Assembly (NCBI GenBank): GCA_949752735.1
Contig: OX457036.1
Coordinates: 17,443,433 to 17,507,432, forward strand
Reading direction: 5' to 3'
Origin: Lumbricus terrestris
Lineage: Eukaryota; Annelida; Clitellata; Crassiclitellata; Lumbricidae
Length of the DNA stretch: 64,000 nt
Shown one piece after another: positions 45,490 to 55,800 of the stretch. A program made the position numbers and the translations under genes. The stretch's first letter is position 1. The number at the start of each line of letters is the position of its first letter. The notes beneath the pieces are model-generated. The model was not told where the DNA came from. It saw only the letters and a program-made list of their open reading frames with translations, and did no database searches.

Positions 45490-46006
45490 TTTCGCAGTCC
45501 GTTTTGATTCAATTCTTTTTCCGATCCGTCGTCTTCACTCGACTACTGAATTGAACTGTCCCGACCAGACGCTCCTTTCGTATTAATAGTCCCCTGTCTT
45601 CTTTGTCTTTTTAGGCGGCACCCCTGCCTCTCCCCTACGCCGTACGCACACCATTCATTCCTTTTAGTGGACCTAAACATCACTCCTCCTCTCGATTTCA
45701 ACTCATAGGTGTAATATCATAGATCACTGTCATTTTTTTCTTCACCCCTCCAGCTCCTACAGCGACAGTCGGCGGTTGCTGCAGCAGACTTCCCATCTCG
45801 GGTTTCTCCAGCTGTCTATTCCCCCCCCTGCATCTTATCGGTGGTCGGCCTGTAAGTGGCCTAATTTGCTCGTCACCCCCATCATTGTTTCGTTTTAATG
45901 CAGTCCAATTTCTGTACTTACACCTATTTCCGCTCTTCCCACTATCTACGAGCGCTATTAATAATAATTCTACTGTCTTCTAAGAACTACAATCCGTACA
46001 GCCTTA

Positions 46007-49000
46007 TCACTTTCTTTCCTCGGTTGATGGCGGTACAGTACCTTTATTCCTTTTCTTCTTCCTCCACGTCTTTGCTGTAGGCTTTTTACTCTTCGTCCCC
46101 AACAATCCACTGTACATCTCCCCTTGTTGTACACTGCAATTTTTCTCCTTTCGTCTGACGTCCTGTCTTCTCCGATTCAACTGCATTTTTCCCCTTCGCA
46201 CATGGAAGCAACGTTCTATTCCAACCGCTCCAGCTTCCTGTTCCCATAACACTGCTGCGTCTATCTCCATGTCGTTGAATGGTGAAACGACCACATCTTC
46301 TTCTTCCGTCACCATTCCACAACGAGGCTCTTCGTTGAGGAAATATAAATCGGCCCTTTGTCCCATGATATTGACCCATTTCTGTCGTAGATCCCAAATG
46401 AGGTGATTGTCCACCATCCATTTGTATCCCAGTAAGATCTCGTCCACCTCCGGAGTGACTAGGGCGTCCACGAAGAACGTCCTCCCGACCATCTGCAGTC
46501 TCAGTCTTGTCCTCCCAATTATGGTTATTGACGAGTTGTTGGCGGCACAAATCGTATGTTGAGAAGGTCTGATGCTCGCGTCTCTCACTAGTCTTGCGGG
46601 GACCAGAGAAACGTTTGAGCCGGTGTCGAGCAAAACATCCTGTTCATGGCCGTTAAGCCACATTTTCAAATACGGACTGGACGAACTGAGTAAATGTCTG
46701 ACATGGTGCGTTGGCGGTTCTTGTTCTTCTCTCCGTTGGTCGTTAGTCCCGTTTCTCATTTCGTTTCTCTCATCCTGCATCCTAATTTGACAAAAACGGA
46801 TCAAATGTCGCCCCCGACAGTAATAACAACGACGTGTATCAGGTCGACCCTCTTGCCTGTTATAATATCTCTGTTGTTGTGCTCTTCCTTGTTGATAATC
46901 GTTGTAGCGTGGCGTGGAGTATGTATTATTATTATTATACGGAGGTCGTATAGCTCTGACGTCACTCCGTCTCTGGTTCCCGTTTCCAAAATTCCCTCGC
47001 CGATTTCCATTCCAGTTGTTGTTATAGCGCCTCTCCGCTTCTCTATCATAATATTCCTCAGGTTCTGCGGTTGTTCGTACACGGTCGTTTCCTCTGTTCG
47101 TCCAATTCCCGTTTCTTTCTGCTTGTTTATAGCTATGCAGTCTTAAAGATACTTTCAACGCTTCTGTCAATGTCTGCGGCTCTTTTTCTTGCGTCTTCAT
47201 ACTAATTTCCCGGTCCTGTATGGCGTCTAAATAACTTTTTATAGCTATTGTCTCGCTATGAATTGATGCTCTTCCCGGATAAGCTAGCGTCATTAGTCGA
47301 CTGATCTCTCCTGCTAGTTGACTCAAATCTTCGTTTGGCTTTTGTCTTTTCGTATTCAACTGGACTCTATACATCGCTTGCTGCTGTTCAGTGCCAAATC
47401 TCGCTTTCAATCTTTTCACTAGTTCTTCTGCCGACTCCAATTCTTCTATTTCCTCATCGGGGATTATATGGGCCGCTTCCTCCACCAGAGCGCACGTCAA
47501 ATGATTTAGGCTATCCATTGCCGTCCATCTATTCTGTCGTCTACACACATTAAATTTCCGCAAAAACGTAGCCAAATCCGTTTTCCCGTTATAGCATCCT
47601 AACTTAATCTGACTATTCTTGCTTATTGCGCTGCTGTTCGAATCTTCTCCTCCCGATCTCGCAATCGTCGGTCGACTCATTTGGTCGTTGATCTCGTTTG
47701 CCATAGTCTGTGTTGCGATGGATGTTTTTGGCGTGGCAGCGTACGTTTGAGACACTGATTTGTATTGCTGTGCTGCCGTATGGTTCAGTCTCGGTTGTGC
47801 TGTAGTCGATTGTTCATAGCTCGTCGACCCCATTGTTATTATTCTCCTTGGCAACCCTTCTACTGCTGTTTCATTAGTCATCATGTGCCCAGAGTACATA
47901 TGCGTTTGCGGTGGCAACAGATTCTCGTATCGCCCTCTTGCGAGTATTTTTGAAGCACTCACGTATCCGCTTCTCGGATCCCCCAAAATAGATTCGTAAT
48001 TTTGGTTTAGTTGCCTGTGGCTAGATTTCGGCCCAACATCATCAAAAACAACACCATCTTCATACTCATCATGCACACGTTCATCAAATCTTAATTGTCG
48101 GTTGTCGTTTCCTCTGTTCGTCGCACTTTCTGTCCATCTCTTTTCATTACAGTCAAATATCCTCATTCGTTCTTCTTCTTCGTCATAGCCAGTTCTCTGT
48201 CTGTCTTTATTCCTAATTCCTTCTTCTCTTCTAACTAATATTCCACCTCTATTCTCTTCTTCATTTTGTCCTCCTATTCTATGTCCAAAATTTCTCATCT
48301 CATCCATATTTTCATTTCCAAATCTATCTACATCTTCGTCTCTCTGTCTTACATGAGTCCCACCAGCCTCTTCATCATTGTAACGCTCTGTTCTCACTCT
48401 CACATCACCACCCTCGTCGCCATTGTAACGTTCCCCCCTTTTTAATCGTGGGCCGCCTGGTCTGGCACCACCGGGAGGGATCCCCAAACGTCCGTCCTCC
48501 AACCCTCCCCAGTCTGCCATTCCATCGCCCGTCCTAAAAAGGGGTTGGCCCCTATTGAACGTTGTTGTCGTCCCCGAGAGGGCCAACTGGGGCGCTACCC
48601 CCAGTTGTTTGGGTACCCCCTCGGTTCTGACCATCGAGGCCCTCTCCTCACTCCTCTCCCTACTCCCTTCCCTTACGATAGCGGAGTAACCGGCCTGGGT
48701 GGGAAACCCCAGCCTATCCAGTTGTGCATAGTCGGGCCTAGTCTTATTCATCAGTCTGGCACTCCTCCGACTATCTGGCATAGCCTCTGTACTGGTTCCC
48801 TTCCCTTCTTCCTCTCGAGGTGTCGGCCGAGCCTTTGGCGCGGAATCGCATTGCTCTTCGATAGTTTTCTCTTCACTACCTGGGTTCGTCCTAATCTCCT
48901 CCTCTTCCTCCGTTCTCGCAATTCTCACTTCCTGGTCCCTTGTTTCCTCTTCCTGCCGGATTTCTCTCCTGTCCTCTTCTCCGTCCTGCCAACCCGTACG

Positions 49001-49396
49001 TCTATTGTCCCTCATTAATGTCCATGTCGCGCTCCTTCCTCTCTCTTCATCTGGGTCTGCAAATACTAGGTCTGTCTCGTAGGGCATCTCCGTGAATCGT
49101 TCCTCTAACCGTCTTTGTCGGTCGGACAATCCATGTAGTCCGTCGTCCACTCCTCGTATTCGATCATCCATTCTTCTAACCCGATCGTCAATCTGACGTT
49201 GACCTTCATCCATTCTTCTAACCCGATCGTCAATCTGTTGCTGTCTGTCGTGGACACTAGAAAGCGTTCGGTTTATATTGGATAACATGGCCATCAGTCC
49301 GGAATCTTGGCCTAAAGATCGTTGTCCGTCCCTTTCCTCTCGTCCAGTTTCACTCTCATTCTCATCCCCGTCATTACTTACAGAAAGCCGAGACAT
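46007..49396 (-). CDS. Gag-protease of nested element (1129 aa), starting inside the LTR
   Basis: Residues 1 to about 324 are encoded by the LTR itself and form a charged region with heptad-like RQRQIDDRVRRMD repeats. The frame crosses the LTR border and the primer-binding site without a break. A Ty3/gypsy-type capsid follows (GKTDLATFLRKFNVCRRQNR, about 600-720), then a zinc knuckle CYYCRGRHLIRFC (about 855; spacing CX2CX3HX4C). An aspartic protease follows (DVLLDTGSNVSLVPARLV, about 923) with the later EILLGYKWMVDN segment. The product would form particles and process itself. After the protease the frame ends in a basic tail rather than entering reverse transcriptase. Confidence 0.9.
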   Translation of the reverse strand: MSRLSVSNDGDENESETGREERDGQRSLGQDSGLMAMLSNINRTLSSVHDRQQQIDDRVRRMDEGQRQIDDRVRRMDDRIRGVDDGLHGLSDRQRRLEERFTEMPYETDLVFADPDEERGRSATWTLMRDNRRTGWQDGEEDRREIRQEEETRDQEVRIARTEEEEEIRTNPGSEEKTIEEQCDSAPKARPTPREEEGKGTSTEAMPDSRRSARLMNKTRPDYAQLDRLGFPTQAGYSAIVREGSRERSEERASMVRTEGVPKQLGVAPQLALSGTTTTFNRGQPLFRTGDGMADWGGLEDGRLGIPPGGARPGGPRLKRGERYNGDEGGDVRVRTERYNDEEAGGTHVRQRDEDVDRFGNENMDEMRNFGHRIGGQNEEENRGGILVRREEGIRNKDRQRTGYDEEEERMRIFDCNEKRWTESATNRGNDNRQLRFDERVHDEYEDGVVFDDVGPKSSHRQLNQNYESILGDPRSGYVSASKILARGRYENLLPPQTHMYSGHMMTNETAVEGLPRRIITMGSTSYEQSTTAQPRLNHTAAQQYKSVSQTYAATPKTSIATQTMANEINDQMSRPTIARSGGEDSNSSAISKNSQIKLGCYNGKTDLATFLRKFNVCRRQNRWTAMDSLNHLTCALVEEAAHIIPDEEIEELESAEELVKRLKARFGTEQQQAMYRVQLNTKRQKPNEDLSQLAGEISRLMTLAYPGRASIHSETIAIKSYLDAIQDREISMKTQEKEPQTLTEALKVSLRLHSYKQAERNGNWTNRGNDRVRTTAEPEEYYDREAERRYNNNWNGNRRGNFGNGNQRRSDVRAIRPPYNNNNTYSTPRYNDYQQGRAQQQRYYNRQEGRPDTRRCYYCRGRHLIRFCQIRMQDERNEMRNGTNDQRREEQEPPTHHVRHLLSSSSPYLKMWLNGHEQDVLLDTGSNVSLVPARLVRDASIRPSQHTICAANNSSITIIGRTRLRLQMVGRTFFVDALVTPEVDEILLGYKWMVDNHLIWDLRQKWVNIMGQRADLYFLNEEPRCGMVTEEEDVVVSPFNDMEIDAAVLWEQEAGAVGIERCFHVRRGKMQLNRRRQDVRRKEKNCSVQQGEMYSGLLGTKSKKPTAKTWRKKKRNKGTVPPSTEERK
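48405..48422 (-). other. Putative primer-binding site of nested element, inside gag frame
   Basis: One base after the 5' LTR, the minus strand reads TGGCGACGAGGGTGGTGA. The TGG start and position fit a primer site. Only the first seven or so bases match a common tRNA-Arg end, so the primer identity is open. The site is simultaneously gag codons. Confidence 0.5.
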
Positions 49397-50394
49397 TTTA
49401 GTCCAATAGCCGTAGCTATGTCTTTATTACAGTCAATTAATACAATCAAGACACAAGATAGCGCAATATAATCAAAGAAACTAATTATAGCATTCACTCT
49501 TTCACTCTGCCTAGCCTAGCGCACAGCAACAATAATACGGGTTAATTTCAGACCTGGGTTTTTCCCACTATCAACAACAATAATAATGAGACCTGCCTGT
49601 CAGATCGCTCGTGTCAGTCCTTCCTTCATTCAATATGTTCTCACAGAATTCCGTCTTTAGCGTCTCCTCCTTCCTTCCATGAACTCGCAGAATCACCATC
49701 AGTAATAGTCTCCAATTTCTCGGCAACGTCCTTCGATTCCTGCCGTCTATTCCTAGTATAACGATCGCTTCACTTCTCGTCGTTCACCGCTGTTCTCCTC
49801 GTAGTTGAATCCTATCGTGTCGCAGACTTATCTATTAACTCGTCACTTGTTATCGAATCTAGACAATCGTCCTTAGATACGGGCCTTTATCCTCTCTTCT
49901 CTGCATCGTCCTCGCACACAGCGAACTAGCACAGTAACTCTCAAACTCGCAATTCGCACGACAAACTGGCGACTGGAAGACAACAACTGGCCTCTGGAGG
50001 ACGACGAACTGGCCCATAGCAACAAGCATTGCTCTCTTTTATGCACTTCCCCTCAGCTCTGTCTATTTCATGGTGTATCTCTCGTTGTCTGCTTGCGTCC
50101 TACTAATGTCCGTGCGCGTGTCTCTGTGCATATGCCACGCCATCGACGTGTAAAGACGCCGAGGCCTCAAATGCAGGTCCTAGTTCTCTGTTCGTCATCG
50201 GTCTATTAAATCAGGTCTGAGTCCTCCACTTGCAGCTGGGCCTACTTAAACAGGGCGCAGTTCTATCACATATTACTCACACTCATACATACATATACTC
50301 TCATAACCATACATATTCATTCATGGCAATACACGCAGTTAACTTATAATCGATGTCACATGGCGCTGTATAAATGGAGCCCTACTTCCTTACA
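48424..50394 (-). repeat. Nested element 5' LTR (promoter copy)
   Basis: On the minus strand, a TATA-like GCATAAAAGAG lies at about 50033-50045 and an AATAAA at about 49423-49428, followed closely by the gag ATG at 49396. I infer U3 from 50394 to about 50010, R to about 49400 and U5 below that. The coding part of gag therefore sits in U5. Confidence 0.75.
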
Positions 50395-50506
50395 ATCCGT
50401 CCAGTCACCATCATACCTATCTCTACACTGTTCACCTGCTATTATTACACGTATATCACAACAGAAAAATAAGTATGTACCCACCTCTGCCAGAACAATC
50501 CTGACA
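50395..50506 (-). repeat. Gmr1-like 5' LTR, outer fragment
   Basis: It begins with the duplicated ATCC and continues to CCTGACA at 50506, matching 34355-34466 with one substitution. The CGAAT duplication and tetranucleotide array follow. Confidence 0.95.
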
Positions 50507-52027
50507 CGAATGAACGAACGAATGAATGAATGAATGAACGAATGAATGAACGAATGAACGAACGAACGAACGAATGAACGAACAAACGAATGAACGAATG
50601 AATGAACGAACGAGTGAATGAACGAATGAATGCATGAACGAACGAATGTACGAATAAACGCATGAATGAACGAGAATGAACTAACGAATGAATGAACGAA
50701 TGAATCAATGAATCAATGAATGAACGAATAAACGAATGAACGAATGAATGAACGAACGAACGAATGAATGAACGAACGAATGAACGAACGAATGAACGAA
50801 TGAATGAATGAATGAATGAATGAATGAATGAACGAATGAATGAACGAATGAACGAACGAATAAACGAATGAATGAACGAGAATGAACTAACGAATGAACG
50901 AACGAATGAATCAATGAATGAATGAATGAACGAATGAACGAATAAACGAATGAACGAATGAATGAATGAACGAATGAACGAACGAATGAATGAACGAACG
51001 AACGAATGATAGAACGAATGAATGAATGAACGAATGAATGAACGAACGAATGAATGAATGAATGAATGAATGAATGAATGAATGAATAAACGAACGAACG
51101 AATGAACGAACGAATGAATGAATGAATGAACGAATGAATGAACGAGCGAACGAATGAATGAATGAACGAATGAACGAACGAACGAATGAACGAACAAACG
51201 AATGAACGAATGAATGAACGAACGAGTGAATGAACGAATGAATGCATGAACGAACGAATGTACGAATAAACGCATGAATGAACGAGAATGAACTAACGAA
51301 TGAATGAACGAATGAATCAATGAATCAATGAATGAACGAATAAACGAATGAACGAATGAATGAACGAACGAACGAATGAATGAACGAACGAATGAACGAA
51401 TGAATGAATGAATGAATGAATGAACGAATGAATGAACGAATGAACGAACGAATAAACGAATGAATGAACGAGAATGAACTAACGAATGAACGAACGAATG
51501 AATCAATGAATGAATGAATGAACGAACGAACGAATAAACGAATGAACGAATGAATGAACGAACAAATGAATGAATGAACGAATGAACGAACGAATGAATG
51601 AACGAACGAACGAATGATAGAACGAATGAATGAATAAACGAATGAATGGATGAATGAATGAACGAACGAATGAACGAATGAATGAATGAACGAATGAATG
51701 AACGAATAAATGAATGAACGAACGAATGAACGAATAAACGAATGATTGAACGAGAATGAACTAACGAATGAACGAACGAATGAATCAATGAACGAATGAA
51801 CGAACGAACGAATGAATGAACGAACGAACGAACGAACGAACGAATGAATGAACGAACGAATGAATGAACGAACGAACGAATGAACGAACGAACGAACGAA
51901 CGAATGAATGAATGAACGAATGAATGAATGAATGAACGAATGAATGAACGAACGAATGAACGAATGAACGAACGAATGAATGAATGAATGAATGAATGAA
52001 TGAATGAATGAATGAATGAATGAATGA
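50507..52027. repeat. (GAAT/GAAC)n satellite array with higher-order repeats
   Basis: About 380 tetranucleotide units, mostly GAAT and GAAC with rare GAGT, CATG, TCAA and TAAA variants. Variant patterns recur: a segment with AACAAACGAATGAAC at 50581 is repeated at 51193, a 612-bp spacing, and a CGAGAATGAACTAACG marker occurs about five times. The minus-strand frame encodes a long Phe-Ile-His-Ser/Phe-Val-Arg-Ser pattern only because the unit has no stop on that strand. Confidence 0.95.
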
Positions 52028-52403
52028 ACATGAATACACGTTTGTCAAGTGATTGCACGGTGCCTGTGAATAGACCTAACCAACGATCTTAATTAAAGGA
52101 CAAACCAAACGGAATCGCTTCAGTGAACCCATTCAGACGAATAACAATGGTCGATTCACGATTGTTTGCTTGTCATGTGCCGCATCATGAACGACTTTCA
52201 AAGGAAAACATGTTCCCACGATTCTAGATCGTAGTCAAGACTCCACTCGACGCTTTTCCATGTGTTGTGGTTGCTATGGAGAAAGTGGTCAGAGGATAAT
52301 ATCCTGAAGAGCAGCATATGAGCTTTTTGTCGTTTTGCTCCTGAGACTAAAGACGGTACAACTTACATTGACGAAGAATGATAGGCGTGCATCGATAAGT
52401 CAT

Positions 52404-52630
52404 GCGCTCGTGAATAAGCTGGTGCCCTGCGCTTGGCTTTCGAGTGGCGCCTTAAAAATTTAGAGATTACGATTAAGTGTTTAAGATTCTTCTTAAACAT
52501 TACTGAAGATCTAAACGCTACGATTCGACATGTGAAATTGGCTGCGAAAACGCTGCGCTCGTGAATAAGCTGGTGCCCGAGCGTTTAGCTACAGAGTATA
52601 GCGCTTTCGGAATTCGGAGATTACGATTCT
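52404..52630 (+). repeat. Two retroposon-end repeats upstream of the REJ gene
   Basis: GCGCTCGTGAATAAGCTGG followed by a GAGATTACGATT end occurs at 52404-52474 and again at 52554-52630. Related copies lie at 57637-57709 (minus) and 58285-58362. They look like short 3' ends of one retroposon family. Confidence 0.6.
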
Positions 52631-52784
52631 GTTAACAAGTTAAGGACGCCTGCAAGAAGCGAGCTGCAACTACTTTGTGAAAACCTGTTTGCACTGCTAC
52701 ACGCGAAACGTTTTTGAAAATCTTGGAAAAGGCCCCTAAGCCTGGGAATATTATTTGCCGGTGTGACTTCCTATTATTGAAGAA

Positions 52785-52848
52785 ATGGAGACGAGCAAGG
52801 CTTTGAGTCGCATCATATGGTTGTTTATAACCCTATGCATGCAGCATA
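52785..52848 (+). CDS. REJ-type gene exon 1: signal peptide
   Basis: ATG at 52785 opens [18 protein letters not shown], a basic start followed by a hydrophobic core, typical of a secretory signal peptide. A strong donor GTAAGT follows at 52849, leaving phase 1. The next exon begins with two bases that complete a threonine codon. Promoter elements were not identified. Confidence 0.75.
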
Positions 52849-55800
52849 GTAAGTGAATACAACAGTTCATTCAATTCAATTCAGTTCTCTTCATTCATTC
52901 AATGTTTCTCTAGAGTCTAGAATTGTAGCTTATTATTCTAATTGTTCGCATATGCACGACAGTAGGAATATTATACCTATCCGAATATATATAGGCCTAT
53001 ATATATTTTTTATTATTTGTATGTGCACTTGTTATAGCGCCCCTTCAAGCTCTCTCTACTCAGAGGCGCTCCCGACTGCAGAGCGGACACTGCAGCGGAG
53101 TTTCACGCCGAAGCACTGAGCAATTGCGAGTTGCCTTGAACCCGGAAGGTTCGAGGTTCGAATAAACCTCACGTCGCCGCGTATGGGGACCTTGGGCAAG
53201 TCCTTCACTCGCAATTGCTCAGTGCTTTGAACCCTAGTTGCCCCACAACCCCCCGGCAATTCTCACCCTGCGGTCGATTGCAAAGCGGTCGTCTACAGTG
53301 CCACGTGTACGACGATGCTAGATATGCCTAGATGTTTTACTTGTCTGTTTAGCCTACCCTATAGATTTTTCACCAGAGTGCTGTTTGGCGATTGGCTTTT
53401 TAATGAATCGATAATAATTATAGGCTACTTAACCTTTTTTCCAGCCTGTAGCCCCAGCTGTGTCTTCACTCCGCCGTTTCCCACGTTGTCACCCACGAAC
53501 CAGAGCGTGATCGCCTCAACTGACCAATACACGGTAAGCAAATGGGGCGTCTTGGCTGTCGACTTCGGCGACTCAACGATGATGACCGACATTGCCTATG
53601 TATACGGCACCACATCGACATCCAACGTTCTCTCGCACGCCTACATCGTGCCAGACTTGTACAACGCCAGCGGAAGGATGTACAACGACGACTCAGCGAC
53701 GCCATCGTGCAGCAACTCCTTTCAGTCAAGCATAATCATCCAGGAAGCGATCACCGGCTTCTACGTTTACGGTCCAAGATACATGACGACTGAGGACATC
53801 GCCACATACACGGCAACGGTGACGACCGGATCCGACATCAAGATCGCGTTGAGCTGGGGCGATGGGACGCCATCCAGCGTCGAAATCTGGCCGAGCAAGA
53901 TGGGCAACGCGCAGCCGTTCAGCGTCAATCACAGTTTCACCGTGCAGAACACCTTCCTCGTTAACTTCAACGCGTCCAATCTCGTCAGCTCCTCCGCTTT
54001 TCCGACGATCAGCGTTGAGGTAATGGAGAAGGTGAAAAGTATAACCCTTGAGATGGTCGGTACTCTGACGTGGGTCCCCGGTCCGGTCACTTTCAGCGTT
54101 GGCATCGGGGTGGGTCAGAAACCGCTGGCCGCTATCTTCTGCAACTGGACCGCTGGACTGGCTCCCTATCCCGTCAGCGCACCAGTGAGTAAACTCGACC
54201 AATCCACTCCCTTCACGTTCACGTACAACTTTAGGACCACTGAATACGGTAACCAGAGCGTTGTGGCCATCTGCTACAACAAGGCCTCGTCCGCTTCAGC
54301 GACTATCTTTCTGGACGTCGACATAGTTAAACTCGAATCCTTGTCCTACCCGCCTGGTACGAAAATCTACTTCAATAGAACCACGACATATTACCTGAAC
54401 ATCGCGCACTTTGGATCCGGATCGTGTTTCGAATGGGACATGGGAGATGGAACCCACTTCCTGTACGAAGGCGCGTCCTGCTCCGGCGCCGCATCATCAT
54501 CCGTGGTCGATCCCACCATTGTGAAGTTTACAAGTCCGCTGTCGTCAATCAATCTCACTTACTTCTACTCAGAGCCAGGAACCTACACCATCAAAGTAAA
54601 CGCATTCAACTCGATTAGCAACGACACCCTGAGCACGAGCGTCAGCGTTTCGGAGTGGACGTGCTTCACGCCAGTCGTGGCAGTTGATGGCACCTACACC
54701 AGTCAGTCAACGCCTTACACTACGACAGTGATGACTGGATTCAAGGTCAACAGCAGCGTAACAATCGACTGTATGAAGAGTGACTACACGACACGTCAGT
54801 GGAAGCTCTTTCCAGCAAACGACCTTCAGAACTCGTTGCAGACCGTTCCCGACGCTGAGCTCTTCGACTGCCCTGCGGAAAGTCAGATGGCTGGAAAGTA
54901 CGTCATCCAACTGAACGTATCACTGCACAGCCAGAGCTTTGACCTCAGTAACTTCACCGTCGTCAAGTATGGTTACGTCACTCTCACGGACAACGTCCTT
55001 CTCGACTCTCTTGAAGTCGACATTACCCTGGAACCCTTCTACTGGAACATGAGTGTGACGTTTTACCTGAAGGTGGCGCAGCTCGGAAACAGGTCGTGCT
55101 TTGAGTGGGATATGGGGGACGGCTCTCCTCCAGTCATCTACCAAGGGACAGCCTGCTCGGGAGTGATCCTCGGTGACAACCCGACAATTGTGGCCAATGT
55201 TGCTTCACTCCAGACAATTAATCGGACATACGTGTATACCACAACCGGACCCTTCACGATAACCGTTCGTGGATTTAACTACGCGAGCAATGATTCGCGG
55301 TCGGTTTCAGTAACAATCGTAGAATGGACTTGTGAAGCGCCGACTGTCACGATTGATGATGTCTACACGAAAGAGACAGCTCCCTTCAACGCAAGTGTCT
55401 TCGAGCAGCTGACGATAGTTCCAAACACCAGTTTCGACTGCATGAAAATGGAAAGCGTCGCGTACCAGTGGGACGTATTCACCATTGAGGATTATTCAGC
55501 CAACCAGTTTTCCAATCCACGTCTCGTGATACCGGATGTCGAGCAGCTTGCATTTCCGCTGAAGGATCTGCAGGCCGGACGTTACGTCATCAGATACAAC
55601 GTCAGCATGCTCAGTCACTACTTCAACCTGACGGACTACAACGTCATCAAATACCTCTTCTTGAACCTAACGGATGACGTCGTCTTGAAGTCTCTGACGT
55701 ATGACACGTCACTCAATCCAATCTACTGGAACACAACGGTGACGTTCTACCTGGAAATCTTAAAGATTGGAAGTGGTGCGTGCTTTGATTGGGACATGGG

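Larger units (their letters stand above)
42166..50394 (-). mobile_element. Gag-protease LTR retrotransposon lacking pol (8229 bp)
   Basis: Two 1971-bp direct repeats (42166-44136 and 48424-50394) begin TGTAACG and end CTTACA. They flank 4287 bp of internal sequence and are bordered by a 4-bp duplication ATCC. On the minus strand the order is 5' LTR, primer site (48422 leftward, TGGCGACGAGGG), gag-protease, an unknown ORF, polypurine tract (GGGCGGGGG at about 44140-44150) and 3' LTR. No reverse transcriptase, RNase H or integrase motif is found. I infer a recent, non-autonomous Ty3/gypsy-like element that must borrow pol from a relative. Confidence 0.9.
34261..50506 (-). mobile_element. Gmr1-like Ty3/gypsy LTR retrotransposon, with nested insertions
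   Basis: LTRs of 206 bp begin TGTGAGGAG and end CTGACA in plus orientation, with a 5-bp duplication CGAAT at 34256-34260 and 50507-50511. The reading strand is minus: 5' LTR (right), histidine-tRNA-like primer site, leader, gag, protease, integrase, reverse transcriptase, RNase H, 3' LTR (left). Integrase before reverse transcriptase is the hallmark of the Gmr1 lineage described in deuterostomes. The 16.2-kb span includes two foreign insertions (35238-36587 and 42166-50394), leaving about 6.7 kb of original element. The LTRs differ at one position by eye, so insertion was recent. The copy is now inactive. Confidence 0.92.

Noticed and set aside
48545..49018. 157-residue plus-strand frame, identical at 42287-42760
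   Set aside because: It is antisense to the gag coding part of the LTR, and its duplication only reflects the two LTR copies.
50445..52058. 537-residue minus-strand frame rich in Phe-Ile-His-Ser and Phe-Val-Arg-Ser
   Set aside because: It is a direct translation of the GAAT/GAAC array, which has no stop codon on that strand. There is no start context, domain or splice support.
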